Notes: a model not told the origin generated them from the letters alone. Shown: positions 9,155 through 18,414, numbered from the stretch's first letter. The stretch: DNA of 64,000 nucleotides from Streptomyces caeruleatus (GCF_001514235.1 NZ_KQ948925.1:497469-561468), one strand, 5' to 3'. A program made the numbers and translations.

Positions 9155-10940
9155 GGTTCGCCCCGTACGTGGGCGAGTGCAGGGTGGTGAGCGTCTTGCC
9201 CTTGCCCACGTACATGTGGACGCCGCACGGCAGACAGGGGTCGAAGCTGCGGACCGTGCGCATGATGTCGACGCCCTTGAAGTCGTCCGGGCCGTTCTCC
9301 TCGAAGATGGGCTGGCCCTGGACGGCGTCCTCGTACGGGCCGGGGGTGCCGTACATGTCGCGGGGGCTGGCGTTCCACGGGGTGGGCGGGTACGGGTGGT
9401 AGTTGGCGATCTTCTTGTCCTTGATCACCAGGTGGTGGGAGAGGACGCCGCGCACCGCCTCGTGGAAGCCGCAGCCGATCGCCTCGTCGGGCACCTCGTA
9501 GTTCTCGAACACCTTGGTCTCGCCCGCGCGCACCATGCCCATGGCCTCTTCGAGGAACTGCAGGGCCATGGCGGCGGCGTAGGCGACGAAGTACGGCCGG
9601 GCGCGGTCGCGTTCGATGGTGTTGCTCCACTGCGGGATGCGCCACTCCAAGGTGGTCTCCGGCAGGGTCTCGCCCTTGGGCAGGGAGATGCGCACGCTGT
9701 GGCCGGTGGACTTGACGTACGGGGTGTCGACGATGCCGCTGAGCGCGGTCGACCACAGCCGGGCGAGCGGGCCGCCGCCGGTGTCGAGGGCGAGGTGCGA
9801 GTCGGTCCGCTTGTCGTACCAGCGCGGGCTCATCACCCAGCTGTACTTGTCGTCGAAGTCGCGCTTCTGCGGCACCGGGACGGTGGTCTGGTTCCAGGGG
9901 TGGCGCATGTCGACGGGGTTGCCGAGCGGGTCGTGCGTGACGAAGGGCGACTCGTTGACCCAGTCCTCGTAGTAGGAGCTGCCCAGCATGATGCGCAGGC
10001 CGAGGTTGATGTCGACGAGGTTGTTGGTGACCAGTTCGCCGTCGACGATGATGCCCGGGGTGACGTACATGTCCTTGCCCCAGGAGTTCATGTTCTCGTA
10101 GCGGTAGTCGACGGTCTGGGGGTTCTGGAAGGCGCCCCAGCAGCCCAGCAGGACGCGGCGGCGGCCGACCTCCTCGTAGCCGGGCAGCGCCTCGTAGAAG
10201 AAGTCGAAGACGTCGTCGTTCATGGCGACGGCCTTCTTCACGAAGTCGATGACCCGCATCAGACGGGCGAGGTAGTCGGTGAACGCGGTCGGCTGCGGCA
10301 TCGTGCCGACGCCGCCCGGGTACAGCGTGGACGGGTGGACGTGCCGCCCCTCCATCAGGCAGAACATCTCGCGGGTGACCCGGCTGACCTTCAGGGCCTC
10401 CTTGTAGACCTCGCCCTCGAAGGGGTTGAAGGCCCGCATGATGTCGGCGATCGTGCGGTAGCCGTGGATCTCGCCCCGGGGCGACTCGGTGCGTTCGGCG
10501 CGGGCCAGCACACCGGGGTTGGTGGCCTTGACCATCGCCTCGCAGAAGTCCACGAAGACCAGGTTGTCCTGGAAGATCGTGTGGTCGAACATGTACTCGG
10601 CGGCCTCGCCGAGGTTGACGATGTGCTCGGCCAGCGGGGGCGGTTTGACGCCGTACGCCATCTGCTGGGCGTAGTCGGAGCAGGTGGTGTGGTTGTCGCC
10701 GCAGATGCCGCAGATCCGGGACGTGATGAAGCCCGCGTCGCGCGGGTCCTTGCCCTTCATGAACACCGAGTAGCCGCGGAAGAGCGACGAGGTGCTGTGG
10801 CATTCCACGACTTCCCGGTTGGCGAAGTCGATCTTCGTGTAGATGCCCAGGTTCCCGATGATCCGGGTGATCGGATCCCAGGACATGTCCACGAGCTGTG
10901 GCGGCTTGCGCTCGGTGGGCCGGGCCTCGGTGGTGGTCAT
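9147..10940 (-). CDS. hhyL: [NiFe]-hydrogenase large subunit, group 1h (high-affinity)
   Basis: This 597-aa catalytic subunit oxidises H2. The active-site ligands are in RICGICGDNH (Cys77, Cys80) and DPCLPCGVH (Cys569, Cys572), followed by a 22-residue tail that the maturation protease would remove after His575. The sequence, the lack of an export signal on its partner and the gene neighbours (NifU-like, DUF5947, conserved 493-aa protein) match the actinobacterial O2-insensitive enzymes that scavenge atmospheric H2, often during sporulation. It follows the small-subunit gene in the operon. Confidence 0.96.
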   Translation of the reverse strand: MTTTEARPTERKPPQLVDMSWDPITRIIGNLGIYTKIDFANREVVECHSTSSLFRGYSVFMKGKDPRDAGFITSRICGICGDNHTTCSDYAQQMAYGVKPPPLAEHIVNLGEAAEYMFDHTIFQDNLVFVDFCEAMVKATNPGVLARAERTESPRGEIHGYRTIADIMRAFNPFEGEVYKEALKVSRVTREMFCLMEGRHVHPSTLYPGGVGTMPQPTAFTDYLARLMRVIDFVKKAVAMNDDVFDFFYEALPGYEEVGRRRVLLGCWGAFQNPQTVDYRYENMNSWGKDMYVTPGIIVDGELVTNNLVDINLGLRIMLGSSYYEDWVNESPFVTHDPLGNPVDMRHPWNQTTVPVPQKRDFDDKYSWVMSPRWYDKRTDSHLALDTGGGPLARLWSTALSGIVDTPYVKSTGHSVRISLPKGETLPETTLEWRIPQWSNTIERDRARPYFVAYAAAMALQFLEEAMGMVRAGETKVFENYEVPDEAIGCGFHEAVRGVLSHHLVIKDKKIANYHPYPPTPWNASPRDMYGTPGPYEDAVQGQPIFEENGPDDFKGVDIMRTVRSFDPCLPCGVHMYVGKGKTLTTLHSPTYGANHG

Positions 10941-10989
10941 CTGCGGTACTGCCCCTCGTGGTCGGTGGTGGGTGGGGTGACGGTCTTCG

Positions 10990-12078
10990 TCAGGGGCGCC
11001 AGCGCGGGTCGTAGCCGCTGGTCAGCTTGCGCTTGTTGTGGCGCCATCTGGGCTCGTGGTTGACGAGTTCGTTCGTCATGCCGCGCAGCCGGCGGATGAC
11101 GGCGCCGTACGGCTTGATGGCCAGGGACGACAGGGTGCCGCCCGGGGGCTCGTCCATGAACGGCATGAACGCGTCGGGGAAGCCGGGCATCGTGCAGCCG
11201 ATGCAGATGCCGCCGACGTTCGGGCAGCCGCCGATGCCGGCCATCCAGCCCCGCTTGGGCACGTTGCAGTTGACGACCGGCCCCCAACAGCCCGTCTTCA
11301 CCAGGCACTTGGGCGAGTTGTAGTCCTTGGCGAAGCTGGCTTGCTCGTAGTACGAGCCGCGGTCGCAGCCCTCGTGGACCGTCTTCCCGAACAGCCACTG
11401 CGGGCGCAGCATGTGGTCCAGCGGGGGCGGCGGCGCGGAGCCGGCCGCGTGGTAGAGGACCCAGACGAGGGTCTCCATGAAGTTCTCGGGCTGGATCGGG
11501 CAGCCGGGCACGTTGACGACCGGCAGGTCGCCCGTGGAGCGGTAGTCCCAGCCGAGGTAGTCGGCGAGGCCCATGCAGCCGGTCGGGTTGCCGGACATGG
11601 CGTGGATGCCGCCGAAGGTGGCGCAGGTGCCGGCGGCGACCACCGCCCAGGCCTTGGGGGCCAGTTGGTCGATCCACCAGTTCAGGGTCTGCGGCTCGCC
11701 GGTCTCGGGGTCGTTGCCGAAGGACGTCCAGTAGCCGTCGCCCTCGATGATGTTCTGGTTGGGGATCGAGCCCTCGATGACGAGGATGAACGGGGCCAGC
11801 TCGCCGCGTACGGCCGCCCGGTAGGGGGCGAGGAAGTCCTCGCCGCCCAGGCTGGGCGAGAGCACCTTGTTGACCAGGTTCACCTTCGGCAGGCCGGGGA
11901 TGAGTCCGAGCACCAGGTCCTCGATGGAGGGCTGGTCGGCGGCGGTGAGGGAGACGGTGTCGCCGTCGCAGCTCATGCCCTCGGAGATCCAGAGGATGGT
12001 GATCTCGTCGAAGCCTTCCCGTTCCTCGGCGCGAGCGGGTTCTTCGCTGACCTCGGCGGTGCTGCTGTGCGTTGTCAT
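10990..12078 (-). CDS. hhyS: [NiFe]-hydrogenase small subunit, group 1h
   Basis: The 362-aa electron-transfer subunit. It has no twin-arginine signal, as expected for group 1h. The usual CxxC of the proximal cluster is CDGD (Cys37, Asp40), the Asp substitution reported for actinobacterial-type hydrogenases. Further cluster motifs are GTCATFGG, NVPGCPIQPENF and the CYS-rich TGCWGPVVNCN to GGICIGCTMPGFPD region. ATG at 12078 is chosen because the upstream gene ends at 12080. Longer in-frame reading upstream overlaps that gene. Confidence 0.95.
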   Translation of the reverse strand: MTTHSSTAEVSEEPARAEEREGFDEITILWISEGMSCDGDTVSLTAADQPSIEDLVLGLIPGLPKVNLVNKVLSPSLGGEDFLAPYRAAVRGELAPFILVIEGSIPNQNIIEGDGYWTSFGNDPETGEPQTLNWWIDQLAPKAWAVVAAGTCATFGGIHAMSGNPTGCMGLADYLGWDYRSTGDLPVVNVPGCPIQPENFMETLVWVLYHAAGSAPPPPLDHMLRPQWLFGKTVHEGCDRGSYYEQASFAKDYNSPKCLVKTGCWGPVVNCNVPKRGWMAGIGGCPNVGGICIGCTMPGFPDAFMPFMDEPPGGTLSSLAIKPYGAVIRRLRGMTNELVNHEPRWRHNKRKLTSGYDPRWRP

Positions 12079-12079
12079 G

Positions 12080-13561
12080 TCATCGGCCTCCGCTGCATGG
12101 GTCGAGTGGCTCGAGCTCGTCGGGCCGGAAGTAGTGGAAACGGCCGTACCAGGAGTGCAGTTCGGCCGCTGGATCGTCGTCGAGGGTGACGGCGAGGTGC
12201 ACGCTGCCGTCGACGTCGTGGAAGACGGCCGCCACCTCGGCGGTCCGCCCGGCCAGGAACATGTCCTGGGCGTCCGCGCCCCGTCCTCGCGGCCGGAGCC
12301 GTACACGGCTGCCGCCGCCGAGGGGTACGCCGTCGACGAGCACCGTGTCGGTGGACGGGGAGAGCCCGTCGTCGGCGCCCTCCTGCCACCAGGCCGGGCG
12401 TCCGACGGGAGCCGGCGTCGCCGGGGCGGTGACCGGCGTCAGGGAGCGGACGGCGCCGTGCAGCCGTTCGAAGACCTCCTGGGGCATGGTGTCGACCCGG
12501 TCGAGGATCGCGGCGGCGCGCGGATCGGTGGCCCGGGCCTCCTGCTTCTCCTCGTCGGTCAGCAGCATCGTGCGCAGCGTGAGGATCTCGTCGATCTCCG
12601 CCGCGTCGTGCAGGTCGCCGGGGCTCTCCGGGGCCACCTGGGGGTGGTCGGGGAGGATGATCGGGGCAGACAGCAGGATGCGTCCGGTCGTGTCCTCGGG
12701 TTCGCCGGGCTCCCCGGGCTCGGCAGGTTCGCCGCCGAGGACGGGGAAGGTGAACTCGTTGCGGCAGGCGGCCGCATGGGCCCGTAGCTCCGGGGGCGGG
12801 TCGGTCAGCGACACGAACCGCACGCCGTCGCCGCCGTCCCCGCCGTCCCCGCCGATGAGGGTGTGCGTGGCGATGAGCGCTCCGCGCAGCGCCTCGTCGC
12901 GTGTGGTGCGGGGATCCGGTGCCGGGCCGGTGTTCGTGGTGCGCACGCGGAGGCGGCAGAGGTCCGGCGCGAGCCGCTCGGCGACTACGGTGACGCTCGC
13001 GCGCACCTCCTCACGGCTGCGCACCACCCGTCCGGCGCCGGCCGGCAGGGGTTCGACGTCCGCACCGGCCGGCGCTCTCACCGCCACGGTGCGCTCGCCC
13101 TGCAGCAGGTCGTCCAGCGCGAACTCGGCGTCGAACTCGCGCGGTACCGCCTCGTCGAAGGTCAGATGCGTCGTGCCGTCGTCGGTCCGCAGCGACGCGA
13201 CGGGGCGCGGGGCGCCGTCCGGGGCGGCTTCCTCCACCTGCTTGCGCTGCATCTGCAGACAGCGCACCCGCAGTCGTACGGTCGCCCCGGGCCGCCGCAC
13301 CCGTACCAGGCACTCGGTGCGCTGGTACCAGGAGTCGGCGGAGCCGGACACGCCGGGGACGACGGGGCCGTCCGCCTCGACCCAGTCCCGGGGGAAGAGC
13401 ACCCCGAACTGCCATCGGACGCGGTTCTTGGCCGAGGAGCGCCGGTAGGGATAGAGGAGGTAGCCCTCGTAGAGGACGGCGTCGGCGACGGCGCTCAGCT
13501 GCTCGAAGCCGCCCTCGGGGTCAGCGCATGCGGTGCCGCCCTCTGCCCGTACCACCGACAT
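12080..13561 (-). CDS. Conserved hypothetical protein, first gene of hydrogenase structural operon
   Basis: A 493-aa soluble protein with no signal peptide or membrane segment and no motif that I recognise. The N-terminal third has VADAVLYEGYLLYPYRRSSAKNRVRW. There is a Gly/Asp-rich loop (about residue 240) and a Glu/Pro-rich repeat (GEPAEPGEPGEPED) near residue 285. The C-terminal part is hydrophilic. Its stop is one base from the hhyS start, so it is co-transcribed with the hydrogenase. Comparable large proteins precede group 1h genes in other actinobacteria, but no biochemical role can be assigned. Confidence 0.85.
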   Translation of the reverse strand: MSVVRAEGGTACADPEGGFEQLSAVADAVLYEGYLLYPYRRSSAKNRVRWQFGVLFPRDWVEADGPVVPGVSGSADSWYQRTECLVRVRRPGATVRLRVRCLQMQRKQVEEAAPDGAPRPVASLRTDDGTTHLTFDEAVPREFDAEFALDDLLQGERTVAVRAPAGADVEPLPAGAGRVVRSREEVRASVTVVAERLAPDLCRLRVRTTNTGPAPDPRTTRDEALRGALIATHTLIGGDGGDGGDGVRFVSLTDPPPELRAHAAACRNEFTFPVLGGEPAEPGEPGEPEDTTGRILLSAPIILPDHPQVAPESPGDLHDAAEIDEILTLRTMLLTDEEKQEARATDPRAAAILDRVDTMPQEVFERLHGAVRSLTPVTAPATPAPVGRPAWWQEGADDGLSPSTDTVLVDGVPLGGGSRVRLRPRGRGADAQDMFLAGRTAEVAAVFHDVDGSVHLAVTLDDDPAAELHSWYGRFHYFRPDELEPLDPCSGGR

Positions 13562-13750
13562 CGTGCCTCCTCGTCGCCCTGTGCACGCGCATCCCTTCCA
13601 CCACGCTCACATCACTCACCCACGCTCGCCTCCTCCGGCGCAGCGTCACTGGGCCATTCGGGGAAGGGAGCGTGGATGCGAGTGGGTGTGGGTGGAGGTG
13701 CGGGCAGGAACCAGGAGCAGGCTCGGGCTCGGTCGACGAGGTCGTGGGCC

Positions 13751-14362
13751 TCAGTCCGACGGCACCGACTCCGGCAGGCCGAGCGCGGCGGACACATGGC
13801 GCCAGATGGAGGTGAGGGCCTTGTCGAGGGTGACCGTCGGGTCGCGCAGCATGAGGCGGATGCCGTAGCCGTCGCTGAGGGACAGGACGAGGGTGGCGAG
13901 GTCGTCCACGTCGGTCGGCGTGAACTCGCCGGACGCGATCCCGCGCCGTACGGCGTCCCCCACCCAGGCGTGCAGCTGCGCGTACAGGTCCACGGCGAAG
14001 ACCCGGGTGGTCTCGTCGCGCAGCGCCCGCACCCACAGCTCCTGCCACAGCCGCCAGTCCTGGTGGAGCTCGGGGTCGGTCGGCAGCAGGTTGCGCACGA
14101 TGCGGGCCAGGATGACCGCCGCCGGGGCCGTCTCCGCGTCGCGCTCGACGTCGACCGCCGTGTTGGCGAAGGAGTGGGTCATCGCCTCGGTGAACAGCTT
14201 CTCGCGCGTGTCGAAGTGGTAGTGCAGCAGCGCCGTCGACACCCCGGCCCGCTCGGCGACCATGCGCATGCGGATCTTCTCGAAGCCGATCTCGGCGATG
14301 ACCTCGCACGCCGCGGCCAGGATGCGCTCACGTGTGTCTGCCGTGCGCACCTTGGTGGACAT
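13751..14362 (-). CDS. TetR/AcrR family regulator
   Basis: A 203-aa regulator with an N-terminal helix-turn-helix (TRERILAAACEVIAEIGFEKIRMRMVAERAGVS then LLHYHFDTREKLF, split over about residues 10-60) and an all-helical ligand-binding domain. The ATG at 14362 has a GAGGGGAG ribosome site. It is on the same strand as the hydrogenase structural operon, which starts about 190 bp downstream of its stop. It could regulate that operon or the broken genes beside it; the sequence does not decide. No clear terminator or palindrome was seen in the 13562-13750 gap. Confidence 0.9.
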   Translation of the reverse strand: MSTKVRTADTRERILAAACEVIAEIGFEKIRMRMVAERAGVSTALLHYHFDTREKLFTEAMTHSFANTAVDVERDAETAPAAVILARIVRNLLPTDPELHQDWRLWQELWVRALRDETTRVFAVDLYAQLHAWVGDAVRRGIASGEFTPTDVDDLATLVLSLSDGYGIRLMLRDPTVTLDKALTSIWRHVSAALGLPESVPSD

Positions 14363-14406
14363 GCGGCTCCCCTCGCTGGACGGTCGTTCGCCGTGACCAT
14401 TTTCCC

Positions 14407-14784
14407 TCACGGCCGCCTCGCCGGTACCGGTGTCTCGCGCCGCGGCTGTCCGTCGTACACGTGGAAGCCCCGCCCGGACTTCCGGCCCAGCAGTCCGGCC
14501 TCCACCATCCGGGACAGCAGCGGGGGCGGCGAGTACTGCGGCTCGCGGAACTCGGCGTACAGCGACTCGGCGATGGCCCGGGTGGTGTCCAGGCCGATCA
14601 GGTCGGTCAGGGCCAGCGGGCCGAGCGGGTGGGCGCAGCCGAGGACCATGCCGCGGTCGACGTCCTCGACACTCGCGCTGCCCGACTCCACCATGCGGAC
14701 GGCGGCGAGCAGATAGGGCACGAGCAGCGCGTTGACGACGAACCCGGCCTTGTCGCGGGTGCGGACCACCTCCTTGCCGGCGTG
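14407..14784 (-). pseudogene. 3-hydroxyacyl-CoA (3-hydroxybutyryl-CoA) dehydrogenase, C-terminal remnant
   Basis: The minus-strand frame reads as the C-terminal domain of a PaaH/FadB2-type dehydrogenase (GKEVVRTRDKAGFVVNALL, then HPLGPLALTDLIGLDT and GRKSGRGFHVYDG). The whole NAD-binding N-terminal domain is missing. At about 14779-14795 the sequence switches to a different gene on the opposite strand, so this is a deletion or rearrangement junction. The frame continues into non-homologous sequence to an ATG at 14943, which is not a real start. Confidence 0.85.
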
Positions 14785-14961
14785 ATCCGCGAGACCGTCT
14801 ACAGCGGTCCGACCACGACCTATCTGATCGAACTCGCCCCGGGCGTCACGCTGTCGGTGCTGGAGCAGAACACGGCCCGTGCGCGCATGGAGGACCGGTG
14901 GTGCGGCGGGGAGACGGTGGAGTTCGGGTGGCGGCCGGAGCACTGCCTGGTCCTGGCCTGA
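14779..14961 (+). pseudogene. PotA-type ABC transporter ATPase, C-terminal TOBE remnant
   Basis: The plus-strand frame ending at 14961 encodes GVIRETVYSGPTTTYLIEL and FGWRPEHCLVLA. This is the TOBE end of a spermidine/putrescine importer ATPase. Only about 60 residues remain; the ATP-binding domain is gone. It abuts the dehydrogenase remnant on the opposite strand. The next gene is an amine oxidase, which fits an original polyamine uptake and oxidation operon. Confidence 0.8.
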
Positions 14962-14993
14962 ACACCCCCGACATCTCTGACGAAAGCGAAGTC

Positions 14994-15720
14994 ATGCATC
15001 ACGACGTGATCGTGCTGGGCGCCGGGCTGGCGGGGCTCTCCGCCGCCCGGGACCTGGCCGCCGCCGCCACCGACGTGCTCGTCCTGGAAGCCCGCGACCG
15101 GGCCGGCGGCCGGGTCGAGCAGACCCGCACACCCGACGGCCGTACCGTCCAGCTGGGCAGCGAGGTCGTCGGCCACGGGCACACCGCCTATCTCCGACTC
15201 GCCAAGGAACTGGGCCTTGAGCTGGTCCCCAGCTATGTCGCCGAACCCGGCCGGATGACCCGGGCCACGCCGGAAGGCCGCTCGGCCGGCGAGCCACCGC
15301 ACTGGTTCGGCCCCGGGGACGCGGGCCTGCACGAGCGCCTCGGCGCGGAGTTCTCCGCCCTGGCCGCCACAGTCGACCCCGCCGACCCCTGGTCGAATCC
15401 GGACGCGACCGCCCTGGACTGGCTGTCGGTGGCCGACTGGCTGCGCTCCCGGCAGGCCACGCCCGCCGTAGTCCGCCTCTGGGACATCGGCCAACTCGCC
15501 CTGGCCGGCGGCTCCTACGAGCGGATCTCCCTGCTGGCAGCGCTCCGCAAGAGCGCGGCCGTGCCCGGCTCGGGCCTGGGCGACTACGACTACGAGGACT
15601 GGGAGGGCCTGCGGCTCGCGGAGGGATCGGCGACGCTCGCCGAGGTCATGGGCCGCGAACTCGGCCCGCGCATCCGGCTCGGCTCCCCCGTCGCCGCCCT
15701 GGACGTCCGCCCCGACTGGT
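14994..15720 (+). pseudogene. Flavin monoamine oxidase, truncated N-terminal half
   Basis: The start MHHDVIVLGAGLAGLSAARD is an intact Rossmann dinucleotide-binding motif followed by EARDRAGGRVEQTRT, typical of flavin amine oxidases. Homology ends near 15715 (RLGSPVAALDVRPD). After that the sequence becomes an aldehyde dehydrogenase in another frame. About half of the normal 450 or so residues are present, so the C-terminal FAD- and substrate-binding part is lost. The frame stays open to 16685 only because high-GC DNA has few stops. Confidence 0.85.
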
Positions 15721-15726
15721 GCACCG

Positions 15727-16740
15727 GTGCTGCGGCGCAAGCCGGTCGGTGTGTGCGCCCAGATCACCCCGTGGAACTACCCGCTGATGATGGCCGTGTG
15801 GAAGGTCGCGCCCGCGCTGGCCGCCGGGAACACGGTCGTCCTGAAACCGTCCGACACCACTCCGTCGTCGGCCGCGCTGCTGGCCCGGCTGGCCGGCGAG
15901 CATCTGCCGGCCGGCGTGCTCAACGTCGTGTGCGGCGAGCGCGACACCGGGCGGGCCCTGGTCGCCCACCCGGACGTCCGGCTGGTGGCCGTCACCGGAA
16001 GTGTCCGTGCGGGACAGGAGATCGCCGCCGCGGCGGCCGCCGACCTCAAGCGACTGCACCTGGAACTCGGCGGCAACGCACCGGTGTTGGTCCACGCGGA
16101 CGCCGATCTCGACGACGCCGTCGAGCAGTTGTCGTCGCTGTCCTTCTACAACGCGGGCCAGGACTGCACGGCCGCGACCCGGATCCTGGTCGACCGGCGG
16201 ATCCACGACAGGTTCCTGGAGCTCTTCGCCGACCGGGCTGCGCGACTGCGGCCCGGCTCCCCGGACGACGAGCACGCCGACTTCGGACCGCTCGCCAACG
16301 CCGCCCAACTCGCCAACGTGTGCGGGCTGTTGGAGCGGCTCCCGGATCACGCCGAGGTCGTCACCGGCGGTGCGGCCCTGGACCGCCCCGGCTACTTCCA
16401 CCGGGCCACGGTGGTCGCCGGGGCGCGGCAGGAGGACGAGATCGTACGGTGCGAGGTGTTCGGACCGGTCCTCACCGTCCAGCCGTTCGGCGACGAGTCC
16501 GAGGCCTTCCGGCTGGCCAACGGGGTCACCCAGGGTCTCGCCGCGAGCGTGTGGACCCGCGATCACGACCGGGCGATGCGGGCGAGCCGCGCACTGCGCA
16601 CCGGCATCGTCTGGGTCAACACGCACGGCACGACGGTGTCGGAGATGCCGCACGGGGGCGTACGCCACTCCGGCTACGGCAGTGACCTCTCCCTCACCGG
16701 GCTGCTCGACTACACGCAGGTCAAGCACGTCATGCTGTGA
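15727..16740 (+). pseudogene. Aldehyde dehydrogenase (aminobutyraldehyde-type), N-terminally truncated
   Basis: The frame encodes 337 residues of an NAD-dependent aldehyde dehydrogenase: PVGVCAQITPWNYPLMMA, HLELGGNAPVLVHADADLDD with the general base Glu, NAGQDCTAATR with the catalytic Cys, and the usual C-terminal GVRHSGYGSDLS. About 130-140 N-terminal residues found in the family are missing, replaced by the amine oxidase fragment in a different frame. A GTG at 15727 could allow translation, but the NAD-binding fold would be incomplete. Polyamine or 4-aminobutyraldehyde oxidation is likely the ancestral role. Confidence 0.8.
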
Positions 16741-16770
16741 TGGCTGAGGCCCCCGAGGCGCTTACCGGGT

Positions 16771-18414
16771 TCACTGCTTGGCGCCGAAGTTCTGGGTCCA
16801 CCAGGGGCCGCCGGCGCCCTTGTGGATGCCGACGCCGATGTCCTTGAACGCGCAGTTGAGGATGTTGGCGCGGTGGCCGGGGCTGTTCATCCAGGCCTCC
16901 ATCACGGCCTCCGGGGTCTGCTGGCCCTGGGCGATGTTCTCCCCGTACGTCGACCAGGTGTAGCCCGCGGCGGTGATGCGCTGCCCGGGGTCCGCGCCGT
17001 CCGGGTTGGTGTGGTCGAAGAAGTCGCGGGCGTCCATGTCCTCGGAGTGGCCCAGCGCGGCCTTGTTGAGCAGCGGGTCCTCCTGGAGCGGGCCGCAGCC
17101 GGCGGCCGACCGCTCCTTGTTCACCAGGGCGACGACCTGGGCGACCTCGCCCGTGGGGGCCGCCTGTGTCCGGGGCGTACTGGACGCGGTCCGGGTCGGG
17201 CGAGGAGACGGCCGGGAAGTCGGCACGCTCTTCCTGGTCGGGCTCGGGGACTTGGACGGCTTCGCCTTCTTGGCGGGCGAGGCGGACGGCGACGGGGACT
17301 TCGAGGCCGAGGGAGAGGTCTCGAGGGGCTCGCGTTCCGGCATGTCCACGACGGGGGCGCCGGCGGTCCGCGAGGCGGTGGCCTCCTCGGTGCCACCGGT
17401 CCCGGGCTCCGTGTCGAAGTACCACAGGCCACCGCCCGCCACGCAGGCCGCGACCACGGCACCGCCGACGACTCGGCGGCGGATCCGCCGGCGTCGGCGG
17501 GCCTCGGTGCGGGAGGTCCCACGCCCGCGCCCGCCACGGTGTCCTGATCCGGGGCCCGAACCGCCGGACCCCGCGGACGAGGGCAGCCGGGACGCGGACC
17601 CGGCCAGAGCCATTCCACCCGCGGCGGACAGCACACTGTCCAGAAGGGCGGGCGTCGCGGCGACCAGCGCCAGACCGGCCAGCAACCCCTCGGCAGGCAT
17701 CAGCCCGGTCCACAATCCGGAGCAATGACCACAACCATGGGCATGCCGGGCTATTCGCTTGCGCCACAGCGCCGACGGCCGGCCGTCCCAGGAGGCCAGC
17801 GCGCCCTGGAGTTCCTGGCAGCGCGGCCGCGCGTCGAGCGCGCGCACCACCACACGGGCCGCCTCCAGCTGCGCCTTCATCCGCTGCACCCGCACCGCCG
17901 TGTGCTGCGGCGACAGTTCCAGGGCCGCGGCGACCTCCGGCCGCGTCAGCTCACCGGCGCACTCCAGCCACCAGAGCGACAGCAGACCCCGGTCGTCCGG
18001 CTCCAGCCAGCGCGTCGCGCGTGCGGTCTCCTGCCGCTGGCCGGACAGCTGGAGCCGCACCAGGGTCAGGTCCACGAAGTCGGCGCCCGGGTCGGCGAGG
18101 TCCTCGGCCTCCTCGACCGCGCCCGGGGCGGACTGCCGGTCGTGCCAGTGCGCCCGGACCTGGTTCATCGCGATGGCCACGAGCCAGGACCGGAAGTTCT
18201 CGGGGGAACGCAGACCGCCCAGCGCGTCGAGGGCCCGGAGCATGGTGTCCTGCACGACGTCGTCGACGTCGACCGAGCCGTTCAGCGCCCGTCCCACGAT
18301 GTTGTAGACCAGCGGGAGAAAAGCGCTGACCAGGGCGTCCTGAGCCTCCGGATCGCCGCTTCGGGCAGCGGTCACCAGTGCCGCCGACTCCCTCGTGCGC
18401 TCTGTACCACTCAT
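16771..18414 (-). CDS. ECF sigma factor fused to zinc finger, membrane segment and CAP domain
   Basis: The 547-aa protein joins five parts. Sigma-70 region 2 (VDDVVQDTMLRAL, FRSWLVAIAMNQVRAHW) is at about residues 15-95 and region 4 at about 135-190. A zf-HC2-like H-x3-C-x2-C (HAHGCGHC area, residues 224-231) follows. One membrane helix (about 315-333) lies after an Arg-rich stretch. Next is an 85-residue Ser/Pro/Lys linker, then a CAP/SCP domain (421-547) with GENIAQG and WMNSPGHRANIL. The layout predicts a cytoplasmic sigma part and an exported CAP domain, with the zinc finger acting as a built-in anti-sigma. ATG at 18414 has AGGGAAG. Confidence 0.92.
   Translation of the reverse strand: MSGTERTRESAALVTAARSGDPEAQDALVSAFLPLVYNIVGRALNGSVDVDDVVQDTMLRALDALGGLRSPENFRSWLVAIAMNQVRAHWHDRQSAPGAVEEAEDLADPGADFVDLTLVRLQLSGQRQETARATRWLEPDDRGLLSLWWLECAGELTRPEVAAALELSPQHTAVRVQRMKAQLEAARVVVRALDARPRCQELQGALASWDGRPSALWRKRIARHAHGCGHCSGLWTGLMPAEGLLAGLALVAATPALLDSVLSAAGGMALAGSASRLPSSAGSGGSGPGSGHRGGRGRGTSRTEARRRRRIRRRVVGGAVVAACVAGGGLWYFDTEPGTGGTEEATASRTAGAPVVDMPEREPLETSPSASKSPSPSASPAKKAKPSKSPSPTRKSVPTSRPSPRPTRTASSTPRTQAAPTGEVAQVVALVNKERSAAGCGPLQEDPLLNKAALGHSEDMDARDFFDHTNPDGADPGQRITAAGYTWSTYGENIAQGQQTPEAVMEAWMNSPGHRANILNCAFKDIGVGIHKGAGGPWWTQNFGAKQ

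Noticed and set aside
14898..16685. A 595-codon frame that could look like an amine oxidase fusion protein
   Set aside because: Only the first part (from 14994) is amine oxidase; after about 15715 the true homology (aldehyde dehydrogenase) is in another frame, so the tail is junk.
15727..16740. Calling the aldehyde dehydrogenase an intact short enzyme
   Set aside because: It retains catalytic residues but lacks the first about 130-140 residues needed for the NAD fold, and it abuts another broken gene.
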